From Dimargaris cristalligena (lineage: Eukaryota; Kickxellomycota; Dimargaritomycetes; Dimargaritales; Dimargaritaceae): a stretch of 36,574 nt of DNA. The stretch lies in NCBI GenBank assembly GCA_027576995.1, contig JANBQC010000264.1:1-36574 (forward strand), given 5' to 3'. The notes beneath the pieces were generated by a model. The model was not told the origin of the DNA. It did not search any database and worked only from the letters and a program-made list of their open reading frames with translations. A program made the position numbers and the translations under genes. Positions 19,005-30,790 of the stretch are shown here, in pieces (position 1 is the first letter of the stretch; each line of letters begins with the position of its first letter).

Positions 19005-19838
19005 AGTTGCAGTTTGTTCCCTCTGGATTTTGGTGCTTGGGACAGTTGGGGCAGGGAATTACAATTCCGAATTGTGCGTAGTCCAGTGGTTCTTTCATGC
19101 TTTCATGAATTGGGTCGCACAATAGTAACGCAGGCTAGCCTTCACACCACATCACAATTGTCGCAATTAATCAAAATGGCATTGCTGTTGCTGGGCTGCG
19201 ACTATCCTTTGGCAGCCTTCTCTATCTGAATAAGAACACTCCCCCTCTTTTTTTACCATTGCTTCGTCTACGTCCTGGACTGTGGAGTGCTTATAAGAAT
19301 GCTCTTGGGGTAACAGCCAGCCATATAGGATATAACAAAGTCGATTTACAAAAAGCCATTCACGCGATGAAGTTATCAAACCCAGTTCGGAACGATTAGG
19401 CCTGGATTCCTGGGATGGCTCGTTTTATGTCCTTAACATGGATGGGTATTCCCGGTCGGCACCATAACATGTTGTTAATATCATATAGATGGAACTCAAG
19501 GCAACTATGCACGGTTTTAGATATTAGGTATGGGGCAATAAAGGCAGGCGATGCTTTTTTTAACAGGGAATACGCGTCTTAGCCATCACGCCATTACACG
19601 GTTGTGGGGGATTCTATTATTATCCAGTCCCACCATCGAATTGGTAGCATAAGCGGATTGGCATGTGCTCAGAGGGTTGGAAAACATCGGCTTCCAATCC
19701 CCCCTCCCTTTCCAAAAAAGTATAATTACCAAGGTTGGCTAATTACTTAGAGGTTCCTCCCTCCATCTTCCCCGCAGTTTTGTAAACTTCCCCCTATTTG
19801 GTTTATTTTTAGTTTTAATTTGTTTACTTAAAGGAACC
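19005..19838. other. Intergenic region upstream of the INTS7-like gene
   Basis: No gene recognised. The final 100 bases are pyrimidine-rich (for example CCTCCCTCCATCTTCCCCGC near 19755) and lead to the ATG at 19839 in the context AAGGAACCATGGCC. Confidence 0.45.
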
Positions 19839-22800
19839 ATGGCCGCCTTTCTGGCCACGACACGGGCCACGGCATCGCCGACTCCGCCCCCTCCCGCATT
19901 TAGCGCGCTACCCTTCACTACCCGTCCGGATGCTTTCGATGTTATCAAAGACCGGGACCAACCGCCCACTGCCGACGTGGCCTTTAAACGCCTTCTGGAA
20001 CTTGAAGCAGCCTGTCGCCAACAGCGCCTGGGTACCCAAATCCGGGCGATTCTCGAGTTCGAACGACTGTTCCGGCATTGTCCCTTCCCGCTCATCGTCA
20101 ACACCGGCTTCCTCAAACTGGCCGAGCTATTCCGGTCTGGCCATAATGGCCTGCGGTACTTTATTCTGCAAACCTTCTACCGGCTACAGAGTTACATGGG
20201 GCGGATCCTGAATAGTAACGAACTGGCGCGGCGTATTCTGGCGGTGGTGGGTATGACGGACCCGTTGGCCCGGATTCTGGCACTGCGGACGTTGGGGTGT
20301 TTCGCACGGCGGTTGGGCGAGCGTCTGGACGTGCAACACGCGATTCTAAGGCGGCTGTCATCGACCCACCCGGTAGAGGCCGCGGCAGCGATTCATGCCG
20401 CCGATCAGGTGTGTCAGGCCTCGGCCTCGTTTCCCAAGGCGTTGTGGCCGACCCTGACCTACCTGATCCATGCGCCCCGTACGTTGGGCCCGGCTAAATG
20501 TCGGTTGGTGTACATGTTAAGGCATATGTACAAGGATCCGGCCCTCGCCGATGAGGCCCGCCGGCTCTGTTTCACGTGGCTGAGTGAACGGACGGCATCC
20601 GAACTGAGTTTGTACGTCATGAAAACGGCGACCCATTTGGCTACCCATACGCTGGTGGATATCGGCGAGCTCCTTAACCATGTTTTCAGTTTACTGGATC
20701 ATCATCATCATCATCATCAACCTCAGCAGCCGCCTTCACAACAGGCATTGGCCCATCTGAAGAAGTCGGACGATCAACCATCCAGCACTGCTAACACCGC
20801 CCAGCTGTGGCAGCGGGAGACTTTGATCTGTATTAGACTACTTACGACCCGCGATCTTGTGTTCCGGCCCGAGCATCTCACAAAGCTAATTACCAACTTA
20901 AAGGCCAACACCGCCCACCCGGAACTAGCCCAGCTGGCGGTCCAGGCGATCCACGCGATGCTCAACCGGCCCGACCTGCCGATGTTCCCCACCCCACCGG
21001 GCCAGCGGGACCAGTTAGTCGACCTGGTTACCATCTGTCACCAATTGCTAAACCCAGCTCATTTGGAATTGGCCGCCGCAGCTGGCCAGCTGGCCGTTTT
21101 GATTACCCACATAGTAGAGCTGGATTCCACTGAGAGTAGGAACTTCACTCCCACTATAGCCATGAACCGGACCACCGCCGAACTAACTGTCGAATGCATC
21201 CGGGTGGTCAGCGCCAGCTCGGAACCCAGCTTACGGCCCGCGTTGGAACGCCTCTTCGCCGGTCTAGTCGCATTGGGACATAACCATGCTCGTGATAGTC
21301 AGTCGGTAGGCCAGTGGATCCCCACCGATCGTTTATTCTCCCTTTACCTTACGCTAGACAACACAGCCCTCAGATTTATAGACCAGCAAGTTTATCGGTT
21401 TTACCGCCAATCGAATCGACTGGCGGACTATATTGTGGCCATCCAAGCCCCACTCCAGGAGCTGAAATCCCAATCACACCAACCGCCCAGCGGAGGGAAA
21501 TGCGACGGCGCCCTAATTCAGATATTCACCCATGGCTTGATGGCGCTGGGCTTAATCCTAAATGATCCTATGGAATCTCGTTTAGACTTGCCAACTCTGA
21601 GCGAATCTTTCCATAACCAATGGTACACCTTCCTTCGTGACCGTAGCGTCTCTACGGCCCCCTCCAGCGTTCCTCTGTACCGGGCCTTCCGTAAACTCGC
21701 CGCTTACGGCAGCTGGCGCGCGGCACGGATGACCCTGGATCCCCTCCTTCAACAGCCGGAGCGGCCTAGTTCCTCTGTCACCCTTTGGTGGAACCTCCTG
21801 CAGTTTCTCGCCGACCGGGAGCTAACCATCCCAGCCTCTCCGTCGGCCTCACCCAGCGCTACCAAGGGCCTGCTGGATTACACTCTGCGGAATAGCGATG
21901 CCCTGGATATTCTGGGAGCCATATCTAGCCTTGGTTTTGACCGTACTTTCCAGTGCGGCTATTTGAGCTGCCATGCAAAATTTAAGGATGTATGTCGCTT
22001 AGGTCTCATCTGGCTGCGCACCCGCGAACTGAATCCCACGCAGTCGATTGATCTGCGGGCGCTGCACCACTTGATTCAGACTACGGAACAACTCAGTGAC
22101 TGGTTACGGTGCTTGCAGAATGCATTTTCGGGCATGGATCAGAGTACCTATTACATACTCGATTCTTACGCACTGGTCACGGTCGCCCTCCAATTTCACT
22201 TTCGACAGTGGTTGGAGGCAGCCGGTGATACTGGGAATACCACCCCGGTTATTCTGGACCCTACGGTGGTGCATCGGTTAACTGAGTTACGGTACCGGGA
22301 AAGCAAACGGCGTGCGACCGTCGATTCCGACATGGCATTGTCTTCGTCACACATGCCCGTCGACAATAATAACGACGGCGATGGTGATGATAATATGATG
22401 CACCTGGATATGATGGAAGCCTCTGAACCCGACTCGGCCGGTGGTCTGACCGACTACGCCCTATATTATGTATATTCCCTAACGTTTACATACCTCCGGT
22501 CATTACCGGATGAAGTATGGGGGCCGGAGTCTACCGCGGGGTCTGTGCCCGAGACGGCTGAGGGGCTCCCCCGACTGGAGGAAGATAACCTCCGGCAGGT
22601 GCTGCAGTCGCTTGGCCAAACCCCCCTGTATCTGTCCCGATTTTGGTTCAATAGTCCTGAACATTATTTAATCCAGGTAAGTTTCACCCGATCCATGTAC
22701 TTGGGCTTGTGGCAATATATACATACGGTTCTACTAGTGGACGACTACTAGGCTAGATCATATTAAGCAGTGATATTTGCAGTTAATTTGCGCGATTACT

Positions 22801-23567
22801 TTCAATAGTGATTAATTGGCCCGGTTTACCCTTTGGCTATCATTCACTATTACCGCTACCCCCACTATAGTTGAGCGCGGAGCCACAGCCGGCTGTTCCT
22901 AATACCCCCCTTGCCGCTCAAGGCGGGGAAATCTTTATGATCAAGGTCGAGGGCTTTTTACGGGAATCTGGGTCGACCAATATGGTACCTACCCTGCCCG
23001 CTTCTTCTGCTGTGGATGGGGGACGGCGTCCTTCCAGATCCAAATACATTGCCGTTGATACACTGACCTTCGTTAGCACCCGGGCCCGCATTCCCTTGGA
23101 ATACATCTACCAGCTATCCGACTTGTACCAGTGGTTCGTTAGCCAGGGTGACGTAAAGGTACACATTCTATCTTTAGTATAGGGGGAGCCCAATTCTATT
23201 ACTATCGCCTCTTATTTGGCCATATTAGGTATAGCTGTCTTCGTTTAAAACTAACCTACTGCGGGTTTATATGTTGTTGTTGTCGTTTTAATATCATATG
23301 GACTCGTCATGCGTTGTAAAACCACAGGCCGCAGACACCCAGCTTTACGCTGTTGCCCCACCCAGTAGCCAGCGTTTAGCCGTCAATAACGGATTTTTCC
23401 GAGGAACTCTACCCATAGCATTACCCAGTCGCGCGGCCCTGTCAACCTACCAGGCGGATATCAGCCAGCCCTTATACTTGCACGTTTGCTGCGCTTTAGT
23501 TGAAAGATCGACTTTGCAATTACTACTGACCCGAACAACACTCACTCTTCCACTGCAGATCCACTAA
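19839..23567 (+). CDS. INTS7: Integrator complex subunit 7 homologue (three exons)
   Basis: Exon 1 is 19839-22676 (946 residues, ending LIQ before GTAAGT), exon 2 22871 to 23158 (or 23152), exon 3 23328-23567. All junctions are phase 0, giving about 1121 residues; the human protein is about 960. Homology to INTS7 is clear in residues 60-200: FRHCPFPLIVNTGFLKLAEL, then an LR-rich segment, ILNSNELARRI, MTDPLARILALRTLGCFARR and VEAAAAIHAADQ, matching INTS7 in order and spacing. The exon 1-2 join restores the Ser/Pro stretch and the IKVEGFL segment of the C-terminal region. The rest is alpha-solenoid helix. Insertions include a His run (20699-20720) and an Asn/Asp-rich acidic loop (about residues 842-870). 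Integrator cleaves nascent RNA polymerase II transcripts such as snRNAs. The exon 2 donor is ambiguous (GTAAAG at 23153 or GTACAC at 23159). Confidence 0.85.
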
Positions 23568-23981
23568 ATTGATGGGCTGGCCAATGTGCCCTTTTATTAT
23601 TACTTTTGGTCGTTGGCATTGTTTCTTCACAGATGGCCTAGGGGGTAAATTAACTCACCCTTCCTTGGCTGTTTCCAAAGATGATTATAAATATGTGATG
23701 TTTTACTTTTCCTATGGAATATACCCAAAGACGCGATGAATCCATGATGGGCCCTCTCATGCTTCCAAGCACCTGGGTGTTTATTTCTGCGAGTATGCCC
23801 GTCCGGATGGAATGTGCATTATTGGAATTATTGTAGCTTAAGCACTGTGAGCTACTCCCTTAAACCTCCCTACACAAGGGCCTGCCCAATCAACCCGATT
23901 TTGGCATTCTGGATGTTTCGACCCTATCACCCAAAGCAGCCTTGTCGGATGGTGGGCAGGAAATGGGCCATTATTGAGCTA

Positions 23982-24332
23982 TGACGTCAACCAATGTCCC
24001 AAATAGGTGGATGGGGCCCACGCTTGGTTAAACTAACTATGGAAGTGAGGTAATTATTGTTTCTGCTGCAGTGTCTAAATTGATGAATTGCTGCAGTAGA
24101 TCTTGACTATTGGGGCTGATGGAGTGATCAAATATCGCAATAACTTACGTCAACAATTAAGCGGGATAGTGGTACTCTCCTTAGTTGCTGTTGGCCCCCC
24201 TGCTTTTAACTCGAGCTGACCTCCCAAGTTGACGTAGCTGAACTTCTCGTCAATAGACCCAGCCTTCCCTGGTTCCACTTACGTCTTGTTGTCTATATTC
24301 CCATTCCTCAGCCTCACCTCACTATCTATAAA
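23982..24332 (+). promoter_or_regulatory. CRE/bZIP-site cluster and TATA box upstream of the phospholipase gene
   Basis: A perfect palindromic CRE TGACGTCA at 23982-23989 is followed one base later by CCAAT (23991-23995). Further ACGT-core half-sites are TTACGTCAA (24145-24153), its exact complement TTGACGTA (24229-24236) and TTACGTCTT (24279-24287). A TATA element TATAAA lies at 24327-24332. The rest of 23568-24573 shows no gene. The order fits a promoter controlled by ATF/CREB-type bZIP factors, by inference. Confidence 0.5.
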
Positions 24333-24573
24333 CGAGCCTTCCGTCTTCCCCTTGTGGCGCATTCGAGTAGCTGGCCTTAGAGAATAGCCCATGTGCACCA
24401 GTCCGCTTATACCACCTACAAGGTTTACTCTTCCTGACCCACCTATTAAACCTAGTCACAACCCCGTGGACGCTCATTCCACCCTGTCGGCCTTTGCCCA
24501 ACTCTACTCCGACCATTACCATTCTTTTCTCCTCTGCATTGCCACCCAGCGTGCTACTCCGCCGATTCCGCTC

Positions 24574-27500
24574 ATGCATTCGGCTCTGCGTCACGTTAAC
24601 GTTGTACCTGTGTATCCCCAGCCCTTCCTTCACTTCAAATACCACCAGCTGGGCTATTTAGCCTCACAACGCCGCTATTCCAATCGACCCAGCCAATTAT
24701 TGCGGAACGCGTCACCCCACCGGCGTCACGTTCATCCTAAAGGTAAATCAATACATTAAGCTCTCCCGCCTCGCCTTGACTTCCTATTTTTATTGCCATT
24801 GTGCCCGCTTCGTTATTTTCTTTTTCGTCCTCTTAGTTTCCTTTATAATGATAACCTACCCTGGCACGTGTTTTCGCTGCTGTATTTATTCACAGTTTTG
24901 ATCATTTCCTCTTTGTTGCCGCATCATGGTGACCCCTGCAGCCACCTCTTTAATCATGGTCACTGATCACATTCGCTGGGTGTCCACAGCGCTGGTGATC
25001 GGTGTGGCCGTGTTCAAGGGTTGGCGTTACTTTTACCACCACACCCCGCAAAGAAATCGCATCCACTGTGACGCTACCGGTGATCACGACAAGTCGGTTA
25101 CTAATACATCGCAACTTCCTCCATCCCCGCCCCATGCGTCGCCCTGTCAGGTCATGCTAATACAGACCCGCGATGCCATCCGAAAGATACGGGAAACGCT
25201 CACCGATTTGGAGCAGCTTATCCAGTTGAGCCAGAAGTACGGCCAGGACTACCACGCCAAACAAGGGGTGGCCAAAATCGTGGTGCACTTACGTTCCCGG
25301 ATCCATGAGCTTAGCCAAGTATCTCAGCCCCCGATGGAAGACCAGGCGGCGGAAATCCACCATACCGGTAAACCCATTCCCGAAATCGGGGAATACATCC
25401 AGGCCATAACCGCCCAGCTGGACGTGATTGACCGACTGGAGACAGGCATACCGGACACTGAATTTGTCCAACATGTGCAAAGCCAGTTGGCCGGTCTGCA
25501 TAATCTCATCGAGAGCTCCCAAACGTGGTCAGCCACTCTAGAGCACCGGTTACGCGTCCTGGCCCAGAAATTCCCCAACCCTAATCAGATTAAAGGAGCC
25601 ATCCAGGAACAGTCCGAGCGGGTCAAGCGTGGCTGGGAGGATACCCTCAATGGCATGGCCAGTTCCATGGTCAGTGGGACGTTTGTGGAAACGATCCGGG
25701 ATACTTATACCGACCCTAAGGTACACCCGGAAGTACGCTGGGAGGCCCAAGTGCGGTGCGGGTCAGAATTACCGCTGACGGAAATTGAATTCCGGGCTAA
25801 TCGTTTGAAGAAGGTCGTTTGCCCGGCCTTCGCTCGTTTCATCGGGGTGCCCGAAGCGGAAGTGACCCCTGAGAACGTGCCCGTGATTGCATTGGCCGGC
25901 AGTGGTGGTGGCTACCGCGCCATGGTTTCGACTCTGGGTTACCTGACCGCCTGTGACGAAGCCGGTGTCTTGGACTGTTCCACTTATCTGGCTGGCGTCT
26001 CGGGGTCCTGCTGGACAATCATGCAGTATTTCGTGGCCGCCCGCGGTTCCACAACCGAGTTGGAGAAACACATTAGTCAACAAATTACAACATCCCTCAC
26101 GTCGGTCTCCGCCCTGACCGGGGTGCTGACTTCCCCCGCGGCGGCGTCAGTCTTCGCCGGACTGGTGTCTAAATTCGACTCGGGTATGCCCCTATCCTTG
26201 GTCGATATTTACGGCACTTTGCTCATGTCCCGCCTGCTTATGCGGTCCCTCACATCGACTGGTGATCCCGCGGATGCTAAACTGACGGGGCAACAGCGGT
26301 ATCTAGCCGACGGTCGCTTACCTATGCCCATCTATACGGCGGTACGCCACGAGATTATACGGACCGACGGGAAGGTCATGCGGGCAGATGATCCCGAAAC
26401 GGGGACCACCGTCGCGGGGGATTGGAAGCAGGGCTTACCTTCAATGGCCGCGCTTAAATCCAAAATGGTCCAAATTATGCCAGGCTCACACGTTGCACCA
26501 AAGGAAGCGGCTGATACCCCCGAGTCGCCCACCGCATCGGAGTCATCGTCCGCCCCCGCTTCCCCGGCCCTACTACCCGACGACACCGACGCGCATTTCA
26601 GTGATACTGAGTCCGTTCATTCGGCCATGACTCACATGACGGAGGAGGAAAGGGTAGCATTTGTGTCCGCCCTGGGGTTAAGCAAAACCCACAAGTACCA
26701 GTGGTTCGAGTTCACGCCGTACGAAATGGGCACCATCGACGGGGGTGGCGTATGGATTCCCGCCTGGGGGTTTGGTCGCCCCTTCCGGGACGGCCGGTCT
26801 TTGCGCAATCTACCCGAGCCCAGCGCCGGCTTATATTTGGGCATGTTCGGATCGGCCTTTTGTGCCACCATTGCCCATTTGATTGACGAGGTAAAGGGCA
26901 CCTTGTCGGCCCCCGTCCACCAGTATTTGGAAGGGTTGGTGCGGGACTACCAGCTGGCCGTTACTACCACCCACCCCATCGCCCCCTCGTGCTTCCATAA
27001 CCCTTTTTACCGACCCTCTGAAGAGTCCCAGTCCGAAAAACGGACCGATGAAGTGACGTCCGGTACCCGGGAAATCTCCAAGCCCGCCGGAGATTCCATT
27101 CCCGCGCCGTCTCGTACGAGTGTGAAGGACAACATCCCTACTTCTACCCGCACGACTGCCACCACCGAAGCCCCTCAGCCGACCTCCCACACATCCAAAC
27201 CTAAGAATACCGAAACAACCACTCTCTTTGACAGTGAGCAGTTATGTCTCATGGACGCCGGCATGAATAACAACCTGCCATTCTACCCCCTCCTTCGGCC
27301 CGAACGTAATGTTGATGTCATACTATTATTCGATGCCAGTAGTGACATTGACGAAACCCCCTGGTTCGAACGGGCGGAAAAATTCGCCCGACAGCACGGG
27401 ATTACCCGCTGGCCCAAGGGTGCGGCACCTTGGCCCCGACCTTCACCTGGGGCCCATGAACCGCCCACCCACAATTCTGCCCCAAATGTACGAACCGACG

Positions 27501-28078
27501 GGGAAGGTTCGTCGTCCCACAGGAGTGCAAAGCCTGAATCAAGTCCGAAGTCTGAAGCGGACCCCTCGAATAGCGCCGGTGAGGATCGCACCCCTCTTAC
27601 CAAACTAGCCGATGTGGCCATGGATCCCATTTCGACTACCCACCGGGACTTAACCGACCAGCCGAACCCCTTTGCTGACGGGCACCGCTGCGCCATTTTC
27701 ACCGAACCGGCCAGTTTATCCCAGGGCACTCCCCAATTCGCCGAACAAAGCCGGGCCAGCCCCGACCGATCTTCGGGGACGGGCGGTAAATCGACCGAAT
27801 CCTCTTCCGCCACCAGCCAAACGCCTACCCCGCCGTCCATTGCCCTAGTCTACTATCCTTTACTGGCCAATCCGGAATACGAGGTGGCCGACTTTGATCC
27901 CGCGACCGCTGATTTCTGTTCAACTTATAATTTCTCCTATACCCCCGAGCAGGTGAAAAGCCTGTCCCATCTTTCCCAGTACAATTTTATGCAAGAGAAG
28001 GAAAATTTGCGGGATACTTTGAAACAGGTTTGGTTGCGCAAGAAGACCTATCTAGAGAAGCTGCATGGGCAGCCTTAA
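24574..28078 (+). CDS. Group IV (cPLA2-type) phospholipase A2 with probable mitochondrial presequence
   Basis: Exons 24574-24742 and 24942-28078 (intron GTAAAT...CTGCAG, phase 1 kept) give 1101 residues. Residues 1-56 contain no Asp or Glu, many Arg/His and the peptidase-like site QRRYSN, typical of a mitochondrial targeting sequence. A membrane segment follows (about 69-88, TALVIGVAVFKGW). A helical region (125-285) precedes the cPLA2 catalytic domain: GSGGGYRAM (376-384), nucleophile Ser410 in GVSGS, FEFTPYEMG, and catalytic Asp828 in CLMDAGMNNNLPFYPLL. Ser/Thr/Pro-rich insertions interrupt the domain (about 577-612, 750-818, 880-985). The enzyme should hydrolyse fatty acyl esters of glycerophospholipids; fungal relatives have been linked to mitochondria. 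A first in-frame ATG at 24391 would add 61 residues. If exon 1 is not used, translation could begin at 24926 or 24956. Confidence 0.87.
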
Positions 28079-28380
28079 TATGGGGGCACTAATCTCGTTG
28101 TATATAGTAACACCAGTAGGGTATTATATAGCCCAAAGAATATGGAGTAGTTAAAGAGGAATTTGTTGTATAGGTATATTAAAAATGTATTTTCCCAATC
28201 CTTTTACATTATATTGAAGGAGGCCCCCAACAGGGACTACATTAGCATGGCCTTCAAATAGAAAGGGTGAAAATATTATGGGAGGTGATAATATAGCCAC
28301 TAAAGGCCCAAAAAGGTATTGTAATTACTAAATTATATACACTAATCCAGTTACTCCCAGGTTATTTTATTTAGAGATAG
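28079..28380. other. 3' region of the phospholipase gene, AT-rich spacer
   Basis: AT-rich sequence between the stop codon and the LTR-family copy. No gene or repeat recognised. Confidence 0.4.
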
Positions 28381-28961
28381 TGTTAGCCCTTCTGATTTAC
28401 CTTAATCCAGCAAGTTAAGACTCTAACTATATTAGGCCTTATCATGCTGTATTAGCTTTCCCATAGTTACACCTGGTACTATGGGATCACCCTTTATTTT
28501 ATAACCCTTCCCCCTCCAGACTCTATCTATTTATACTACTTACTTAAGTGCCAATTTATTAGACTCTTCTGGTTGCCATCAGAGTCTTCTGGATACTAGT
28601 AGCTGTCCAGCTAGCCTATTTACCTATACCTTAGTCTTAGTAGTATCCTTTACTTGGGACCTCCCTCCAGACTCACCTATATATATATATATATATATAA
28701 CTAGGCCCCATTAAGACTAATTAGATTCCTTAGCTTATTCTTATCCTTAGTTTACTCCTAATAAACTTTATATATACTCATCCCCCTCATATTGACTAGT
28801 AAGTATAATTACTGTATATCCCTTTTATATACCTACTACTAGCCTTTATTAGTTAGTACTATACCCTATACCTGATGCTAGTAACCTACTTAGCCACAAC
28901 AACTATTAGAAGCCTATCCTTAGGACTCTTAATAGATTAGGAGGGGTTAACCAGGGTAACA
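28381..28961 (+). mobile_element. LTR-family copy R3 (subfamily A), intact
   Basis: 581 bp starting TGTTAGCCC and ending GGGTAACA, so TG...CA with a short inverted TGTTA/TAACA. It has a TA-run TATA region (28678-28699), an AATAAA signal at 28760-28765 and the near-palindrome around ACCTGGT (about 28460-28490). It is the uninterrupted reference for R1. The flanks (GATAG left, TTGAA right) do not match, so no target duplication is visible. Confidence 0.65.
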
Positions 28962-29189
28962 TTGAAATACAGGTAAAAATATAATTAAAAGAGCAATTGC
29001 ATAACTGGATATAAGGTAATAGACTGGGTGGAATAGATGTTAGGCATAATACTCTTTTATATATTGACAAAATTAATCCAGTTTTTAGTTAGACTCCTTT
29101 ATTTTTTGAATTAACTATTAGATAATACCTTAATACTTTAGTTTTATTGATGTTTTTCTTAACTATAAACTAACTTTACTCTTGCCTAT

Positions 29190-29773
29190 TGTCACCTGGG
29201 TTTACCATTCTTAGTCCATCAAGAGTCCTGAGGATAGGCTTTTAATAGTAAATGGGGCTCAGGCTCAGCTAAGTGGTTCCTAGCATTAGTTGGGGGTGTG
29301 GTACTAACTAATAAAGGCTACAAATGCAGGTATAGGCAAGGGACATGTAGCAAGTACACTTACTAGTTAAAACAGGGGTAGTGAGTGTATATGGAGTTTA
29401 TTGGGATAAACTAAGGGGGGGGGGTAAGAATAGGCTGCTGTTAAACCAGTCCTAATGGGGCCCAGTTATATATACACAGGGACAACTCCAGAGGGAGGCC
29501 CCAGGGGGAAGAATACTACTAAGACTAGGGTATGGTAAAATAGGCCAACTAGATGGCTATTAGGATCTGGAAGACTCTGATGGTAATTGGAAGAGTTGTT
29601 AGATCAGCCCTTGAGTGATTAGTGTAAAGTGGTGGAGTCCAGAAGGGGAATGGTTATATGTTATAGGGTGATCCCATAGTACTGGGTGTGGTCCTGGGAA
29701 GGTTAATATGGTGCTATAAGGCCTAATGGGGATGAGCACTAGCTTGTTGGGATTAAGGCAGAATAGGGGGTAT
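29190..29773 (-). mobile_element. LTR-family copy R4 (subfamily B), diverged
   Basis: About 584 bp in reverse orientation to R3, 228 bp away. The left end TGTCACCTGGGTTTACCATT is the complement of the R2 right end, and the CTCCAGAGGGAGG region groups it with R2. A G-run (about 29417-29425) is inserted relative to the others. The right border is approximate. Confidence 0.6.
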
Positions 29774-30000
29774 GATATATATAATGATTATTATCCTGTA
29801 TTTGTGAATATCAAATAAAAAAATGACCACTATACATAAAATGGTAAATTATTACATCAATCATGGCTGGATCAGCTAGGAAAATACAGTATGAGCTTAT
29901 ATGTAAGAATAAGATCATTAACTATGACAAAACTTTGTGTCTTTTACTTATGTACCAATTGCCAGTTAGTGCCAATACTTTGGTGCCTATTGTGTTGATA

Positions 30001-30138
30001 TAGGAGTAGTTCAACAAGGCTGTATAACAAAAAATCCATTTGATGAGGCAAGCACTACTGGTTGAAAATAAATATCCCACCAATTCTCCCATATACATAT
30101 TGGTTAAAACCTTATACAACTAAGTTGAACCTCACCCA
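30001..30138 (+). mobile_element. 138-bp MITE, copy D
   Basis: Starts TAGGAGTAGTTCAACAAGGC (one change in the terminal TGGG) and ends AAGTTGAACCTCACCCA. Flanked by TA at 29999-30000 and 30139-30140. It is closest to copy C and, like it, lies next to an LTR-family pair. Confidence 0.8.
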
Positions 30139-30239
30139 TATCATCCCTGTACTAATGGTGGGAATTGCTTAATGGTCATCCTCAGTCTAATAGAACCCCA
30201 GTACAGTGGGTCTGGATGACACTCAGGTGGTGAATAGCA

Positions 30240-30790
30240 GAAGCAGAATCACCAAAGTAAATTAAAACTATAATGACCAACTACCCCAGCCTCATTATCT
30301 ACCAGGTCACCATCACCTAATCCTTTAATATTCTCTCTGGGCCATTGTACATTTCCTATCCTATGATTTCTAGTGGCCGTTGCCAAATTCCGTTATTTTA
30401 TGGAACCCTCTGGTTTTCCTGTAGTAATACTCATTTACCTGTTCCCACCAATGTGCAATAATGGTTATGTTCATCCCCAATAAGAATGTATTTCAGCTCA
30501 CTCAAAACCCCATCGACTGTCAGGAGACCACCAGTCTCAACCAATTTTGTCTGCACCAAAAGAGAGGCAGTATCCTTTACTTGTACCTCTTAGCCCAGTG
30601 TTGCATAGCTGTTGTCCAACAGTAGAACTTGCTCAATTTCGGAAGTTGCAGCTAAGTGTTTTTGCTAACTGCCACTGAACCTTTTGCATCAACTTTATAT
30701 TCTATAATTTCCGGCTGAGATTTGTACTTATCCATAACCACCCGCTGCCAATTATTCTTTCCGGAATCATTTCATATTTGCATATTTAGA
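30240..30790 (-). pseudogene. Decayed protein-coding sequence of unknown family
   Basis: The minus strand shows consecutive protein-like segments in shifting frames: WQRVVMDKYKSQPEIIEYKV (about 30750-30690), then, after a frameshift, a frame of about 75 codons with one TAA at 30592-30590 (segments IEQVLLLDNSYATLG and LLTVDGVLSELKYILIGDEH), ending TGA 30433-30431, then another shifted frame with GNVQWPRENIKGLGDGDL down to about 30245. Stops and frameshifts show it is broken. I do not recognise the family. An intron at the GGTAAATGAG junction (near 30437) could explain one of the breaks. Confidence 0.4.

Noticed and set aside
22677..22751. Direct continuation of INTS7 exon 1 to a TAG at 22749
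   Set aside because: The frame crosses a GTAAGT donor, and the homologous C-terminal sequence lies on downstream exons in phase.
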